From: Polyporus tsugae
Lineage: Eukaryota; Basidiomycota; Agaricomycetes; Polyporales; Polyporaceae
Direction: 5' to 3'
Assembly (NCBI GenBank): GCA_024305745.1
Contig: JAHRBS010000012.1
Location: forward strand, 253,001 to 317,000
DNA length: 64,000 bases
Shown here: piece after piece, positions 22,183 through 34,605 of the stretch
Numbering within the stretch: the first letter of the stretch is position 1
Layout: every line of letters starts with the position of its first letter
Made by a program: the position numbers and the translations under genes
Notes under the pieces: model-generated
Databases searched by the model: none
What the model saw: only the letters and a program-made list of their open reading frames with translations
Told to the model about the DNA's origin: nothing

Positions 22183-23182
22183 ATGCTTCTCACCGAGAAG
22201 GACTCCTCCAGGTTCCGAGACGGAGACTCCTACGACCCGAATGCCCGGCCCAACGCCCGGCCCAACTACGACGCACCCCCATCCTACGACCCGAACGGGC
22301 CCGGCCCCTCCCGTCCCGGCGTCGACCTCGACAAGTTCCCTCCAGCACCCCTCTCCCCATCCCGCGGCCACGCGCTCTTCCCGAGCTTCGCGCTCTCGCC
22401 CGACGGCACGAAGGGCCCCGAGCTCCCCGGCGACAACCCGCAGGGCCTCATGGGCCACGTGAAGAACTTCGCCCCCGGCAAGTCCCCCAAGAAGCTGCTC
22501 GACCCGCCCCCGCCCTCGTTCCTGCGCCCCCCACCTCCGGGGCTGCCGTACGGCGATGACGGCGCGTTCCCGGTGATGCTGCTGCTCTCGAAGGGGGCGA
22601 CGCTCGACCGCGGGTTCCCGTACATCGCGCCCGAGTGCGGCGCGGGCGTCGTGCCGCACCCGTTCGTCGCGCACGACGTGAACGAGCAGGACTGGCGGCG
22701 GTTCTTGCACGACCTGCGCGTCGCGGGGAGCTTGGGTCCGCTGAACCGCGTCGTGTCGGGCTTGGCGCCGCTCGCGCTGCCAGGGGTGGGGATCATCTTA
22801 GGTGGGCAACCCGACTTTGTCTCTCTTTGTTTTGTACTGCACAAGCCTTGGATGCTGCTGTGCTGACTTCTGGGGGCGTTAACGTTGTAGGCTTCTTTGT
22901 CGTGAAGGGCGTGGATAGCGTGATGAGGCGGACGAAGAAGGGGCCGGTGTCGCAGCTCATTGACCATTGGAATCACGTGAGTTCCTGTGGGCGCGACCTT
23001 GGGGGCTAGCTGTGTGTGCTTACCTCGTTGCCTCGTACTAGTCCTTCTTCCACCCTCGGTGTATACACATCGGTTTGACCCAGGGCCCGCCGAAGGACGC
23101 GAGGGGTAAAAGGGACAAGTCGCAAGGCTCGGACAAGAACTGGCGGCTGGTTATATCGTACCGGCCGTACGTTCCAGCGTAA
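22183..23182 (+). CDS. HPFA-HDV-EDW family protein, member A (281 aa)
   Basis: Function unknown; this is one of three paralogues in the window. Exons are 22183-22801, 22891-22976 and 23042-23182, with intron 1 in phase 1 and intron 2 in phase 0. The N-terminal 130 residues are Pro/Asp/Gly-rich and probably disordered. A conserved core follows: HPFVAHDVNEQDWRRFLHDL (about residues 160-180), a Gly/Leu/Val hydrophobic stretch of roughly 20 residues (PLALPGVGIILGFFVVKGV) interrupted by intron 1, a basic MRRTKK patch, a LIDHWN motif just before intron 2, then FFHPRCIHIGL. The tail is basic (KDARGKRDKSQ) and ends W-R-L-V-I-S-Y-RP. The hydrophobic stretch could be one membrane segment or a buried core. 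The start is the first ATG after a CT-rich leader. Confidence 0.85.
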
Positions 23183-23438
23183 CGCTCGATTAAGGTTTTC
23201 GTCGTATGATGTTTATCGCTCGGACACTATGGAACATTGTAGTTGTACATTTCGCACGCATGCATCTCTGTACAACACATATGTATGTATCGAATTCATA
23301 GATCGAAAAGGGATCGCAATCCGGGTGCCGCAAGACGCGCCTCGCGCTGGAGGTCGATCCTCATTGGAGCATCATACCGTTCAACGGAAACTGTCGAGAA
23401 ACAAGTTCGTTATGGGTTATACATATCAAGGCAGACAA

Positions 23439-24778
23439 TCACAACTTAGACTCACGACGCTCGCTGCGCACCCTGTCCTGCACCACCATCTTGTGCTGCA
23501 TAGTCGGCAGGCGTGTGGACCAGAACTTCTGGTCCTGGTAATTCTTCCGTTCCGAGGATCGATCCCGATCCCTCGACTCGTAGCGTTCGATCCGAAGTTG
23601 GAGTGGCTGTCCGTGACTGACGCACGCACGGCTCAGCTGCGAGTCCAGCGTGGCCCACGGGATGACATCGGCCGAGAACGTTCCGAGATCTAGCACGAAG
23701 GCGAGGTGGTCGAGACGGGAGGGCAGGACGTCCAGGATTTGACGGACGAGCTCGGCCGAGTCCGAAAAACCGTACCCCGGGTCGTGCGCGTACAGCCCGA
23801 ATTCCAGCTCCCTGAGCGCGGTGCATTGGCGGAAGACCTGGACGACTGCCGCAAGTCGGTCGGAAGCCCAGCCACGCGTTAGCTCGGCGTACTACTGTAC
23901 TATCTCCGGCCCATCATATGTATGTAGCTGAGATGTGACTTGGACTTACAGTCGTGACAGTAACGGATCCTGCGGTCGTAGTTGGCGTCCGAGGTCGCCT
24001 TGAGGTTGGGGCGGAACGCGAAGTGCCGGAGCGTAGGGCTGACTATGCGCACTAACACCTCGATCCAGAAGATCTTGTCCCACGACGTGAAGCACCTGCT
24101 CAGATGGAGCGAGACGAGCTCCTACACCGGGTACCCCTCGCGGAAGAACTCCACGAGCACATAGCCGAAGAACCCCTCCGCCTCCAAGTGCGAGATCGTC
24201 GGGAGGCGCAGGTTATAAAAAACGGGCGAATAGGACAGGCTGCCGGGCCGGAATACGGTGGCGACGAGGCGGAGGCGGTCGATCCTCTCGAAGAGCGACA
24301 AGAACCGGAAGAGCAGGTCGTAGTAGGCGTCGAGCAGGCCTTCGGTGATGTTGCAAGCCTCTAGAGCGAGCCGCTTCAGCGACCTGACCATGTGCGGCGG
24401 GCGAACGAGGGCTCGGCCTGGCGCGTTGTCGATGAGGTTCACCCGACACAGCTGGAGCTCCTCGAGCCTCGGCACGGAATCCAGGACCTTGAGGACGTCT
24501 TGGATGTTGAAGTGGTCGTAGTTGCTTAGGGTGAGTTGGGTGACAAACACGAAATGGCTACAGTTCGGAGGAGAAAACGCCCATCGCGTGACGGCAGCCG
24601 ACGGCGTGCCGTAGCGGAGTGGTCCTGAAGATATTGCCATAGAGATATCGTGTTCCTGTGGCGCTGACTGCCAGCCTAGAGTCTCCTGAGTCCAGAGAAT
24701 GTGCCTGTTGAGCGGGGAGTCGTGGTGGAACAGAACACGGCGAGGTTGTGGTGGCAAGCGCACAGTGGACATAGCCAT
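23439..24778 (-). pseudogene. F-box/LRR-like gene interrupted by an in-frame stop
   Basis: The frame from 24778 encodes 218 residues with LRR-like lines (LKVLDSVPRLEELQLCRVNL, MVRSLKRLALEACNI). It hits TAG at 24124-24122, yet the same frame stays open afterwards with obvious continuation (ELVSLHLSRCFTSWDKIFW ... LRHFAFRPNLKA) to a gtaagt donor near 23950. A further exon continues with RGWASDRLAAVVQVFRQC, ALRELEFGL and LDHLAFVLDL, and ends at 23439. The stop falls where a P-x-x-E-E-L line is expected. No F-box is visible upstream, so the 5' end is also missing or unrecognised. It could be a recent pseudogene, a truncated functional gene, or a sequencing error at one base. Confidence 0.6.
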
Positions 24779-26900
24779 AATGAGAACAAGAGTATAGATG
24801 CCACCTGAGGAGAACGGGGGCTGCGATGGTGGGGATGGTCAATCGCGTTCCTCTCCGGCGTATTTATATTGACATATTGCCCTTCGCGGAGGTGGAATAG
24901 CGTATATGGAACGAGTCCATAAAATTATGCCAGTGACCAAGCGAATCCACGGAAACAGTGCAAACTGCTTTACTTACCATGTTCGTTTCGCTTTCTTGAT
25001 AGGGAGGGGCAATACCTCAGATAAATGACGCGAACCGCCTTGCCGAGCGACGACGTATGCCTACAGCAGCTATTACACACCGCGTGGTCCTTGTTAATTC
25101 GGACTGCAAGCTGTGTCGTGCCCAAAAGTGGCCATTCTTGTACTTGTCCTGATAGCGACGGCTGAGTTGAAGCCCCACTGTCCGAATATCCACGGTGGAC
25201 TGGTACACATGGCATGCTGCGCTTATAACAAACAGGCAAGTCAGTGCCCCAAATGCCATGCATTCAAAGCATGGCAATACTAAATTCTGCACTGGCGGGC
25301 TGGTTACGTGGCCTGCGGCCGACGCCAAGTGCCATGTTGAAAGTTGAGCTGGTATCATATTGACCTCCACCCATCGATGCGGAGTACTCACAATTCTTCA
25401 CGTACAGATACGTTCCCTGTTGAATTTGGAAGGTACTATTGCGCCTTGAAAGCCGCGATGGGCGCGATGATGCTGCTGCCGAGTCCCGACTCCGAGTCAC
25501 GGATGGATGAACCTGCCAAGGCTGTGCGGAGCCGAACAGGCGTCTAGTATTCCATAACGGGATGAACGCGTCATCCTCTGCCGGCCGCGGCGCCTCCTGC
25601 CCGCCCTGCCACTGTTCCAACTTCCGAACGCGATATCGATGATCCATGATGATGCACTGGCAATGGCATGATGGGTACAGCCTGGGTACAGCGACCGTCC
25701 AAGTCCAAGTACCATGTTTCTGATTTGCCATAGTTAACCAGCTAACTTCTTCGTCGTACGTAGCACAACGTAGCATGGATTCCAGTTCCAACGCCAAGCC
25801 TACATATTGCTCAAATCTAGTCGGCTTTCGGGGACCGTTTGGCATCTGTACACTGGCATATATGATGGCGGTCTAGGTACTAATCGCTATACTTGAGCTT
25901 GAATGTCCAACGTCGGAAAAATACAGTGATATATCGCATAGCGCGGAACTCTGCGGGAACCGAAATTTCAGACCGGTGCGCTCGAGCTCCGAGCTCAGCC
26001 TCAACGCCAGTTCTCGGACTCCCGGGCCCAACGTGCACCGAGGAGTCAAGTCAAACCCCACGCTGAGCTTATAACAAAGGCACACACACACACACACCCC
26101 GGCCCCACCAGCACCCGTAACGTGTTTGTGGCTATAGCTAAACTTTCTAGTATTCCATTCACAAAGCAGCGAGCTACTCATACAGTGGAGAGGGAGACGA
26201 CAGACTATTCGACAATTGGACGCATTCGGGCACGAGAGGCGACAGACGGAGAAGGAACAAATGCCTATGTACAACGGGGGATGGGATGGTCGCCGATCGT
26301 CCGCGTTCCCGTTCCGAGTGTCCCTTGGCACTGAAGGACAAGGGACACCAGGCGGGTGGGCGAGGCGGGCCATGATACTAGCGGAGGACCGTACTGATTA
26401 GCGAGACATGAGGTGGGGCGATTCGGCGGGAAGGAGGCGGAACAGGGTGCGTATGCGAGCGGCGAGCGGCTCGGAGAAGTGAAGACACGACAGGCCATCA
26501 GGGATTCGAGCGTACGGAGCTTGTGAGACATTTCGGGGATGCACAGGAGCGGGGGTGAGTGGTGACGATGATCGGAGCTGGGAATATCGACAAGTCCGTG
26601 GGGAGATCTGGGTCGGGCCGCGGGCTTCGTGAGGGAGGGGTGGATGGAGACGAAAGGAAGGAGAGTACTACTAGCTATGGCGATTAAACAGGGAACGAAT
26701 ATATAATTGAGAGGTGGACAGGAACGATGAGGAAAGCTATGCACAACAACGAGTGTGATCTCGCTCAGCTGAGTGGGAGGAGAAGAATGCGAACAGATGA
26801 AACAATTCTTCTTCTTCGGTTGTTCCGACTTCAACGTCACCCTTGACGCGCGTGGTTTCGGATTAAGTCCCACAGGGACCGAACGGATGTGACGGCCAGC
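24779..26900. other. Intergenic interval and bZIP 3' flank
   Basis: Open frames here (for example 25264-25845 and 26265-26873 on the minus strand) show no motif or splice support. A (CA)n tract lies at 26081-26097. The last few hundred bases are probably bZIP 3' UTR. Confidence 0.35.
26081..26097. repeat. (CA)n microsatellite
   Basis: Eight consecutive CA dinucleotides followed by a C run are read directly in the sequence. Confidence 0.9.
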
Positions 26901-29293
26901 TTATTTCCTGCCGAGGCTGAGGCTGCCCATGCTCTCCGCGAGGATGTCGGACACCACCTCAATGCAGTCCTTCTCCTGCTTGATAAGCGCAGGCGCCGAT
27001 GTGGACGCCTTGGGGACGGTAGGCTCTACATCGACGACCTTGAGAACGGCTGTACCCTCCATGACGCGACGGACTTTCTCTGCGTCCCACTCCTGCTTGA
27101 CATGACCGTTGGGGCCGAGACCGCCAGACGGGCCCGCAAATGCGTCCCAGAACGCGCCACCAAGCTTGCTGAACAGCGTCTGCGACGCCGCCGCCGCAAG
27201 CATGGCATGCTCCGCCGTGGGCGCGCTGGGCTTGCTGTTGGAAGCGAGAGGCGGCGTGTGAGGGAGAGTGGGGTAGGCGAGGTGGGAGGTCGAGGTCGAC
27301 GCGAAGGAAGAGGAAGACTTTCCGGAGAGCAGGGCCGTGAGCGATGGGCTCTTCGCAAAGTAGTGGGGGCGCAGGCTGCTCGCAAGACCAGTGGGGGCAG
27401 GAACAGACTGTTGGCCCTGGGTGGGGCGCTGCTGGGTCTGTTGTTGGGCCATCTTGCCCCAGAGGTGCATGCGGTATCTAAATTGACGGGTTACTAACGT
27501 GAGAGACAAGAATATCAGCCATACGTACGAGTCGAGCGACTTGAGCGTGAAGGGGTTCGTCTCGGCAAAGGCATCGAAGCCGCCCAGAGCGATCTGCGGC
27601 TCCTTCGTCTTCTCTTCGCTGGCCTTGTTCGCGTTCAGAAGGGATGCAAGGGCAGCCGCCGTCGAGACATTGAGGTTCGGGTTGATATTCTCCTGCAACG
27701 CAGGACTCTTGCGGCCAGGGGCGCCCTTGCCGCTGAGGATGCTGCCCCACTCGGGCACCAACGTGGTGTGTACGGGGGTAATGCTGCCGAACGAGCTGTG
27801 AGCGCCGCCCCAGAAAGCGCGTGAGCCCATCCGAGGGGACGTCGCGAGATCCTTTTGCGTGTTGGGTGTAAGAAGCGGGCTCCGCGACCGTGCGGGAGGA
27901 GGTGATGGTGAAGAAGCAGAGGCCCGTGTTGCGGCGGAGACAGCAGGCAACGGAGCAGGCGGTGGGAGCACGGGAGCATCAGCACGGCCGCGGCCCTCGA
28001 GAAGCGACTTCTTGAGCGCGTCGATCTCCTGGCGTAAGGCCACGTTCTCGCTCTTCATGCTGCCCAATTCAGTGCGGATCGCATCGATGAGCCGGTCGCG
28101 TTCCGCGATATCGCCCTCAAGCGTGGTGATGTACTCTATAGTTCATGGGCACGAGGTCAGCCACCGAACCCTGACGCCGAGTATACCGGGACAAAGCAGG
28201 GAATAAAAACGATGGCGGGCTCGATATATCGCAATGGTTGGCATAGGACGCCAATAAATAAAAAGGCAGACGGTCACCATCGGAGTCGTGGTAGCAGTCG
28301 CATGGGCAACAACTAAAAGATCGTGACTTGCACGCCGGACGGCGACCCTGGCGTGTGGTCAAAGCGATCGCCAAATTGAAGCAACATGCTCGGAAAGATG
28401 AGTCAAGTGTGCTCAAAAATTGCCTCGATCGCGTGGCGTCACGTCGATAAAAGTTTGCGCGCACATGTTCTAGGACAAAGGAACATAGAGGACGACGAAG
28501 ACGCACCCTTACGACGGACGCGGAAGTTGCGCGCGCTGATCTTGTTGCGAAGCTGGCGTTTCTCCTTCGACGACATCTTCTTGTATTCCTCGGGCGTCGG
28601 TCGCCAGTCGTCGGGGTCGCACGAAGTTGTCGAGAGCATGTTCACCGGTTGTTTGTTGTCTTTCTTCTCCGCGCCGGCCGAGCGCTTCACGATTCCGCCG
28701 TCGCGGACGGTCCCCTTGCGGTTCGCCTTGCCCTTGCCACCCACCTTCATGGTCGGCAGGACGTGGTCCTCAAGGATCGTCTGGAGGTCGTCGTCAATGG
28801 CGATGTCGTCGTCGTCGTCGTCGCCCTCCTCCTCCTCGTCGAAGTCGCTCGCCGCCTTTGATGCTGCGGGTGTGTTCATGAGCTGGGGATCTATGCTCGG
28901 GGAATCCGCCGACGCTGACGAAAATGAGCCTGAACCGGAGCCCGAGGACTCGGGGCTGCTCATCTGGGTCAGCTGGGCGGCGTACGACAAGAGAAAGTCG
29001 TAGCCGGCGGCGGTGGTGGCGGAGGGTACAACGGAGGAGAGTTTTGCATGATCGTCGTCCTGGGAGAGCGTGAAGAAGGGAGAGGGCGAGAGGGCGATGT
29101 CGTTGAGTGCAAAGGGCTCGGGGGGAGTGGGAGGAAGGCCGGTATAGGAGTTGGAGGGGGACGAGCGGGGGGACGAGCCACTCGAGCCGGCGGTGGGATT
29201 CGACGGGCCTGCGAAGAGGTCCATGTTGATGAAGTCCTCGAAGGAGGGGTTGTAGGAGGCAAACGAGAGCTGGACGGGGTTGTCGACGAGCAT
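26901..29293 (-). CDS. bZIP transcription factor, ~656 aa
   Basis: Exons (minus strand) are 29293-28507, 28135-27529 and 27477-26901, in phase. The basic region KRQLRNKISARNFRVRRKEY (about residues 247-266) has the N-x7-R bZIP signature. The zipper follows with Leu spacing through EYITTLEGDIAERDRLIDAI and LRQEIDALKKSLLE. The first intron (371 nt) splits the basic region exactly after RVRRK. Upstream are an S/P-rich N-terminus and a strongly acidic patch (EEEEGDDDDDD near residue 200), a plausible activation region. Downstream are S/T/P-rich sequence and a conserved-looking end (CIEVVSDILAESMGSLSLGRK region). It would act as a nuclear DNA-binding dimer. Subfamily is not assigned. An in-frame upstream ATG at 29437 would add 48 residues; 29293 is chosen as the first ATG with a disordered N-terminus typical of these factors. 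Confidence 0.9.
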
Positions 29294-30057
29294 CGTTGGT
29301 GGTCGCTGCGGTGCAAGAGTATTCGATCGAGTTTTCAGCCGACGCTGCCCTCCACGCCCCAGCTTGCCCTTGCTCACGTAATAACCCTTTCTCACGCGAA
29401 TGATCAATGGTTCTTTGTATCTCCGATTATAGACCATATCATCGGAGTTGTAACCCTCTCAAATGGTGGCAAACAAGTTCAGACCCAGCCGAGCACAAAC
29501 TTCTGGACTGTTCTACGCCAACTCTAAATCCCGAACACGGACTTGGGACTCGGAGAGTGGCTGAGTCAGGGCTTGCGTACGCGTCCCTCGGCAGCGGCCA
29601 CTCTACCATTCGTCGGCAGATCATCAGGAGCTCGAGCTACGTCGCAAGGGTCTGTATTAATATTGAATTTGCGGTGCAGTAGGATACGTGGAGGGACTCG
29701 TAGCTATAGGTTGATGATATCACGGTCCACGTACGACATCGACTCTAGTGGATCTCGAGGTCCGAATCCGATGGATTGTCATTCAATCTCCTTCTACCTC
29801 ACCAGTGGCAGGAGCGCCCCTCAAACATATGCTGGTCCATAAATTAAAAGGTATACTAAACGGTGTGGTTACATTACAATATCCAAGGCCCGACAGACTG
29901 ACAACACAAAGCAACGTCTAGGACTTCAGTGAAGGAGGACCATATCAGTTACCGTTGACCACGCGTACAATCTCCCCACCTCCATGGACACACAAGCCTA
30001 CGACCCTACTTGAGCTCGTCGTACGTCTGCATCTCCTCGAGCGTCCACCGGAGACGT
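29294..30057. other. Intergenic: bZIP promoter and 3' flank of phosphatase
   Basis: No gene is supported; short ORFs only. Confidence 0.4.
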
Positions 30058-33036
30058 TCAGCTGGTCTTGACGCCCCAACCGAGGACCTCGAACATCACC
30101 GGGATCACGCCGGCGGCCATGATCCCGATGCCGCAATACACGAACACCTTCGTGAGCACTGCATAGCGGGCGCATCATGGTGGTCAGCAACACTTTCCAA
30201 TAGTCGCAAACAAACTCCGAAATAGCGTATGTAACGGCCGAGGCGTTCAGCAGACGCTACAGCCAGCCTGAGCGAATAGAGGGCCGACTGGGACATCACC
30301 GAGGCCGCAAATTCGGCAGTATGCTGTCGCGTCGCGGCGCGAGCGCTGGTTTGGACACAACAAGGGGCTATGTAGATAACCGCGTTCATGCTCGAAGATT
30401 CGATATCACATCCTGGTCCAGCAATGTGACACCGATTCTCGAGTGGAGCCTGTGAAAGCGAGGCACCCCTCCAGAGGGTCCGCCGCAGGCGCGATGCCAC
30501 TCCTCGCCCCCAAGGCCAAAACATATTACTGAACAGTTTCCGACAGGAAAAACCTTCACGGTGCAGATGCGCCGCAGTCCGGAGAACACGGGGATATCTC
30601 CGAACCCATGCCAAACACCAAATCTCCAAGAACGAACACTCACCATCCGCATCGTAATGCTTGACGCCCTTTCCGCTTGGGTCCTCTTCCATCTCCCCGC
30701 GCCCCTTCGCGCTCGCGCCCTTTTCGCTAAACGCCACGACCTTCTCGTCCATCTCCTGCCGCGCGCCCTTACGGTTCTTGATCCTTGGGCCATCGCGCCG
30801 CGCGGTGCTCGACGCCGCCACCCCGTTGACCTCGTACTCCACCATCCGCGGGAGGTCGATCACGGACGGGATCGGCCGGAGGCCCTTCTCAGGTGGGACG
30901 GAGGTATAGTCTGTGGCGGGCGTGTAGAACCGACGGTGCGGGAGCGTGAAGAGGTGCGAGAGGAAGCGGAACGTCGGGGGGAGGACGAAGTGGCAGAAGG
31001 ACTTCGCGACGATGCGCCAGACGAAGATGGTCAAAACGCCTATTAGAGTATTGACATTCAACTCAAGCTCATCCCAAGAAGTTTAAAGCGCGTACCAATG
31101 ACCATTTTTATGGCGGCAGTGGACCACCAGGTGACGACGTCAGACCAGGTCGCCCACGACGCGCCAGGCATGGGACGGGCAAAGAAGCTTTCGTCATATC
31201 CGTTGTGCACCATGTACCAGCGCGCGACGAACTGGCCCATGACCACGGACACGAAGGCGATCGCGTCCTCGAAGCACGGGCAATCATCGACCGGTTGCGG
31301 ATGCCTGTGAACGAGGTATAGACACAGAGGAACGATGATAGCGGGAACTAGCGGACATGTTCGGAATCAGTTACAGTCGTGGGCGAGCTTGGGGACACCT
31401 GCGACGTACCGATGAATCCGTTGTTGCCCACCCAATTGTCCACATAGTCACCGCAGAGGAGATGCAGACTCCAAATCCCAGCACCGAGAGCGACACCGAC
31501 AATGCAGTCCGTGAAAGTGTGCATGGCGGTGTACAGCCGGCCATACACGATTGAGAACACGTAGAAAAGTAGAAGGACAATGCCCAACTGGTACGTCTTC
31601 TCGGATATTAAACCTTCCGCGTGTTCGACGACTTCCACGGAGGGAAGCACTCCATGAGCTGTACTGTTCACGGACGACACAACAGAGTCGATCGCGGACT
31701 TCGCGACGGCGGAGGCTGGGATATATGCGCGCTGGAGAAGGGTATACAGGAACAGTGCGATCGAGACGCTGTTCGTGGAGTGCGTGGATGGGAAGCCGTA
31801 CTCGAGATGGTGATTACCGATAGCTACGGAGATAGGCATTCAGTCATCAAGACGATATTCAGGACGTCGTGAAATGCAACTCACTGAGGCGAGTAACGGG
31901 CGGTGCAAAGGGTCTCGGAACACAGCATAAGTCCTTCATAAACGACGAGACGTACACTCCTGTCGAAAGCATGAGAAGTAGGCTGGTAGAAGGTTAGAAA
32001 GATGGGTGCAATGGGCCACGCGTTTGGCGACGTACCCTTGTCCGAATTGTGGTGCGCCGAAGAAGAAAAAGAGCGGAAGCATGATCATGAAGAACGTATG
32101 TGTTCCAAGCGAGGACGTATAAACGAAGTATGCATCCAGTATCGGGTGCCGCACATATGACTAGAAACATCTGTCAGTTACTCCGCTGTGTAATCGCATG
32201 CAGCCCCTGCATCCTGCCTATCGGTAGCTCGGAAATAGAGGTTCTGGGGAAACCAAAACGAAAGGAGAGACGGGAGGAGACGCGCGCCCAAGGCGTCTGG
32301 AGAATTTTGGAGAAGGGGTGGGGGCTTTCCCTCACCCCACGTCCGAGTCCATCGCGCTGACTGCTCTTGACATCAAAGACCATCCAGCACCTCGTTCTCA
32401 AGTGTCGGCCAAACCCCGCGCGCCGAGCGTCGTACACTGCGCCTCGCACAGAATGCGATGGTTCGTTAAATGCGCACGCGACATGCTACGGCGAAGTGTC
32501 TAAGCGATCTTCTCTGTCCCGTGCTCATCGCACAGGACCGCATACACGAGGCCCTCCCTCAGGCCTCAGGGTACGATTCGACCGGCGGCACAGATCCTCC
32601 CCCAAACCAACAGACAGAACAGATCACACACCTGCATGGCAGCCAACGCCTTCGACTCCCACTCGACGTTTCGCATGATGGCGCGGCGGATCCCCGCCCT
32701 CCACCAGCTCAGCGTCCTCTCGTAAACCTCCTCCGACAACCTTCCCGCTGCGCCCACCAACAGGATTTCCTCCTCGGTCCCCGCCGGACCCGATCCGCCA
32801 TCAATCTTCTCGTTCCAGTTCTGGCGGGCATCGGCTCCCCCGACGTTCACAGTCAGGGGTGCAGCAGTGAAATCCGGGGTGGACGAGCGAGAGGACGGCG
32901 CGGTGTCCATAGAGGTCGACGCGTCGGATGCCTCGTGAGCGTGCGCGCTGCCATTGGACACATCGTGATGCCTCGAGAGGGTGAACTTGGGGCCATTTTG
33001 CGACCGGCGGGCGGTGGGAGAGGGGTCGTTAGTCAT
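30058..33036 (-). CDS. Long-chain-base/sphingosine-1-phosphate phosphatase (PAP2 family), ~596 aa
   Basis: It probably dephosphorylates dihydrosphingosine- or phytosphingosine-1-phosphate in the ER, like yeast Lcb3/Ysr3. Exons (minus) are 33036-32632, 32160-32036, 31982-31885, 31823-31410, 31347-31096, 31039-30644 and 30158-30058; phases agree throughout. PAP2 motifs appear in order: K-DLCCVP-RP (C1), YGFPSTHS (C2), and GRLYTAMHTFTD (C3, with G in place of the usual S). Around them are several hydrophobic spans (for example FFMIMLPLFFFFG, QLGIVLLLFYVFSIV, VPAIIVPLCLYLV, and a C-terminal VYCGIGIMAAGVIPVMF). The N-terminal ~110 residues and a late S/K/E-rich loop are probably cytosolic. Two introns are long (471 and 485 nt). 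The frame of exon 6 stays open through the whole of the 485-nt intron, so an intron-retained form with a different C-terminus is possible. Confidence 0.9.
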
Positions 33037-34163
33037 GATATAATAGCGAGAATCCTAAGTCGTGTCTAGAGATGCAATGTGTTGTGCATGAACGAAAGAT
33101 AGGGCGGCGAGCTCTGGCTAGGAGATGGGAGGTATTTTTGGCGGGAGTGGGGACCGGGGAAGAGGGGGGGGGAAGATGAAGAGATGATGGACATGTTGGA
33201 GTGGGGATGCCACACAAATGGGCGCTTGTCTATCTTCAGCCGGGCTTTGCGCTATGGACGGATGTTTCCAAATCCCGAGTCGCCGATCATGTCAACAACG
33301 CTGACAACAGGAGCAGGTTACCGATGCATCGATGTATCGAACAAGTTCTTCCCGGTCCACGACCGGAATGATGGAATGGACCAATACAATAATTCATATT
33401 TACAGGCAGGATGATACACGACATGGTCCCACCATATGTAGTTGAACGAAGTATATAGCACTGACCTATGGAGGAGTAGTCAGCAGGGAGTCTTTGACGT
33501 TTAGAAAGGAGGCAAAGGAGGAAGTCTCAGAGAATAGACGTTGTCCAACATGTACGGTTCGGACATATGCTTGTCGTAAATATGGAATCATCAAGGACGA
33601 ATGTTGATGTAACAATAAAAGCACGAACATCAGGCTACAAAGGCTCACCTTGACTGAGGGTCCCGCGCCCGATAGATTGCCCTAGCATTGCATTAGCCAA
33701 CCAAATCCTGAGCCGACCTGAGGGTTGGACCGCTGTGCGGGTCCTATAGACAGGAGGGTACGATAATCTGGAGGAGAAGACAGTTTTGTAAGCATCGAGA
33801 ACCATGGTACGAAGGAGAAAACAAGAAATAAAGCTCCGTTGGTGATGCATGTTAGGTGAGTACGGCTCATATTGAGTTCGCCAACTCGAATGTTATGGAT
33901 AAACTATCTTCATCGCAGACTAAAAGTACCGCAGACTCACCAAGCAGACATGCCGAGGGACGCAACAGTAGGCTCATCGCTGGCAGGGGAGGTTGGAAAG
34001 AGACAGAGCGGCAGGAAAAGAATTATTTAAACTCCATCCCATCATTTCGGTGGCTGAGTTGAGCGGAGTTTAATAGCTGTACAGTTCCCCCGTCCTTAAG
34101 AGGCGCCGAAAATAATTTGTCTCTCCCTCGTTCGTCCACATCTTCCCTTCCTCCCCTCCCCCC
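33037..34163. other. Intergenic interval
   Basis: No supported gene. The end is a pyrimidine-rich stretch (ctctccctcg ... ctcccctcccccc) leading into the possible small gene at 34164. Confidence 0.4.
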
Positions 34164-34605
34164 ATGTCTTCCTCGTTGAGTATTTCGGTGAGTGTCATTG
34201 TCATTTTTGCTTCAGGATATGCTCAGGCATTATCCTGTATGATGAACCTTTCAATCAGTTCTGCTTCCGAAAGAGAGGGCAACCTCCTTGTGGACAACCT
34301 TATACCAAAACTCTCAATCCTGATCCTTCTCCCCTTTTCCGTCCTCCCTCAACGTATTGCTGACCTTCTACCTGCCAGGTTTTTCTCACCTTCGGTGTCT
34401 CGATGTCCCATGTCGTGGAGGTGAGTAGAACACTGTTTCGGTTGTGTCCGGGACGACAACAAGTTCATCCATTCGTTGAATGTCCCCTCGTACACCTCGC
34501 CTCTCCCACCCTCAGTTCGCTTGCGGATTGAAGGTCGTGTCGGCGGCCATCGTCTTGGTGACCGTCGACCGGGCGGAGGCGGGGTCCCTGCGGGAGGAAA
34601 TATGA
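34164..34605 (+). CDS. Possible small hydrophobic protein, 51 aa, three exons
   Basis: A CT-rich leader precedes an ATG, and three short exons (34164-34187, 34379-34420 and 34516-34605) join in phase 0 at canonical gtgagt donors and (T/C)CAG acceptors. The product reads MSSSLSISV, then LTFGVSMSHVVE, then FACGLKVVSAAIVLVTVDRA, ending SLREEI. The middle is hydrophobic enough for one or two membrane segments. I do not recognise the family. Three concordant in-frame splice junctions make chance less likely, but the protein is short and the 191-nt first intron is longer than usual, so this is tentative. Confidence 0.4.

Noticed and set aside
25264..25845. 193-codon minus-strand ORF
   Set aside because: No motif, no credible promoter or intron context.
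30105..31061. 318-codon continuous minus-strand frame taken as the true end of the phosphatase
   Set aside because: The spliced model adds a hydrophobic C-terminal segment typical of the family (VYCGIGIMAAGVIPVMF) with good splice sites; the open frame is reported as a possible retained-intron form instead.
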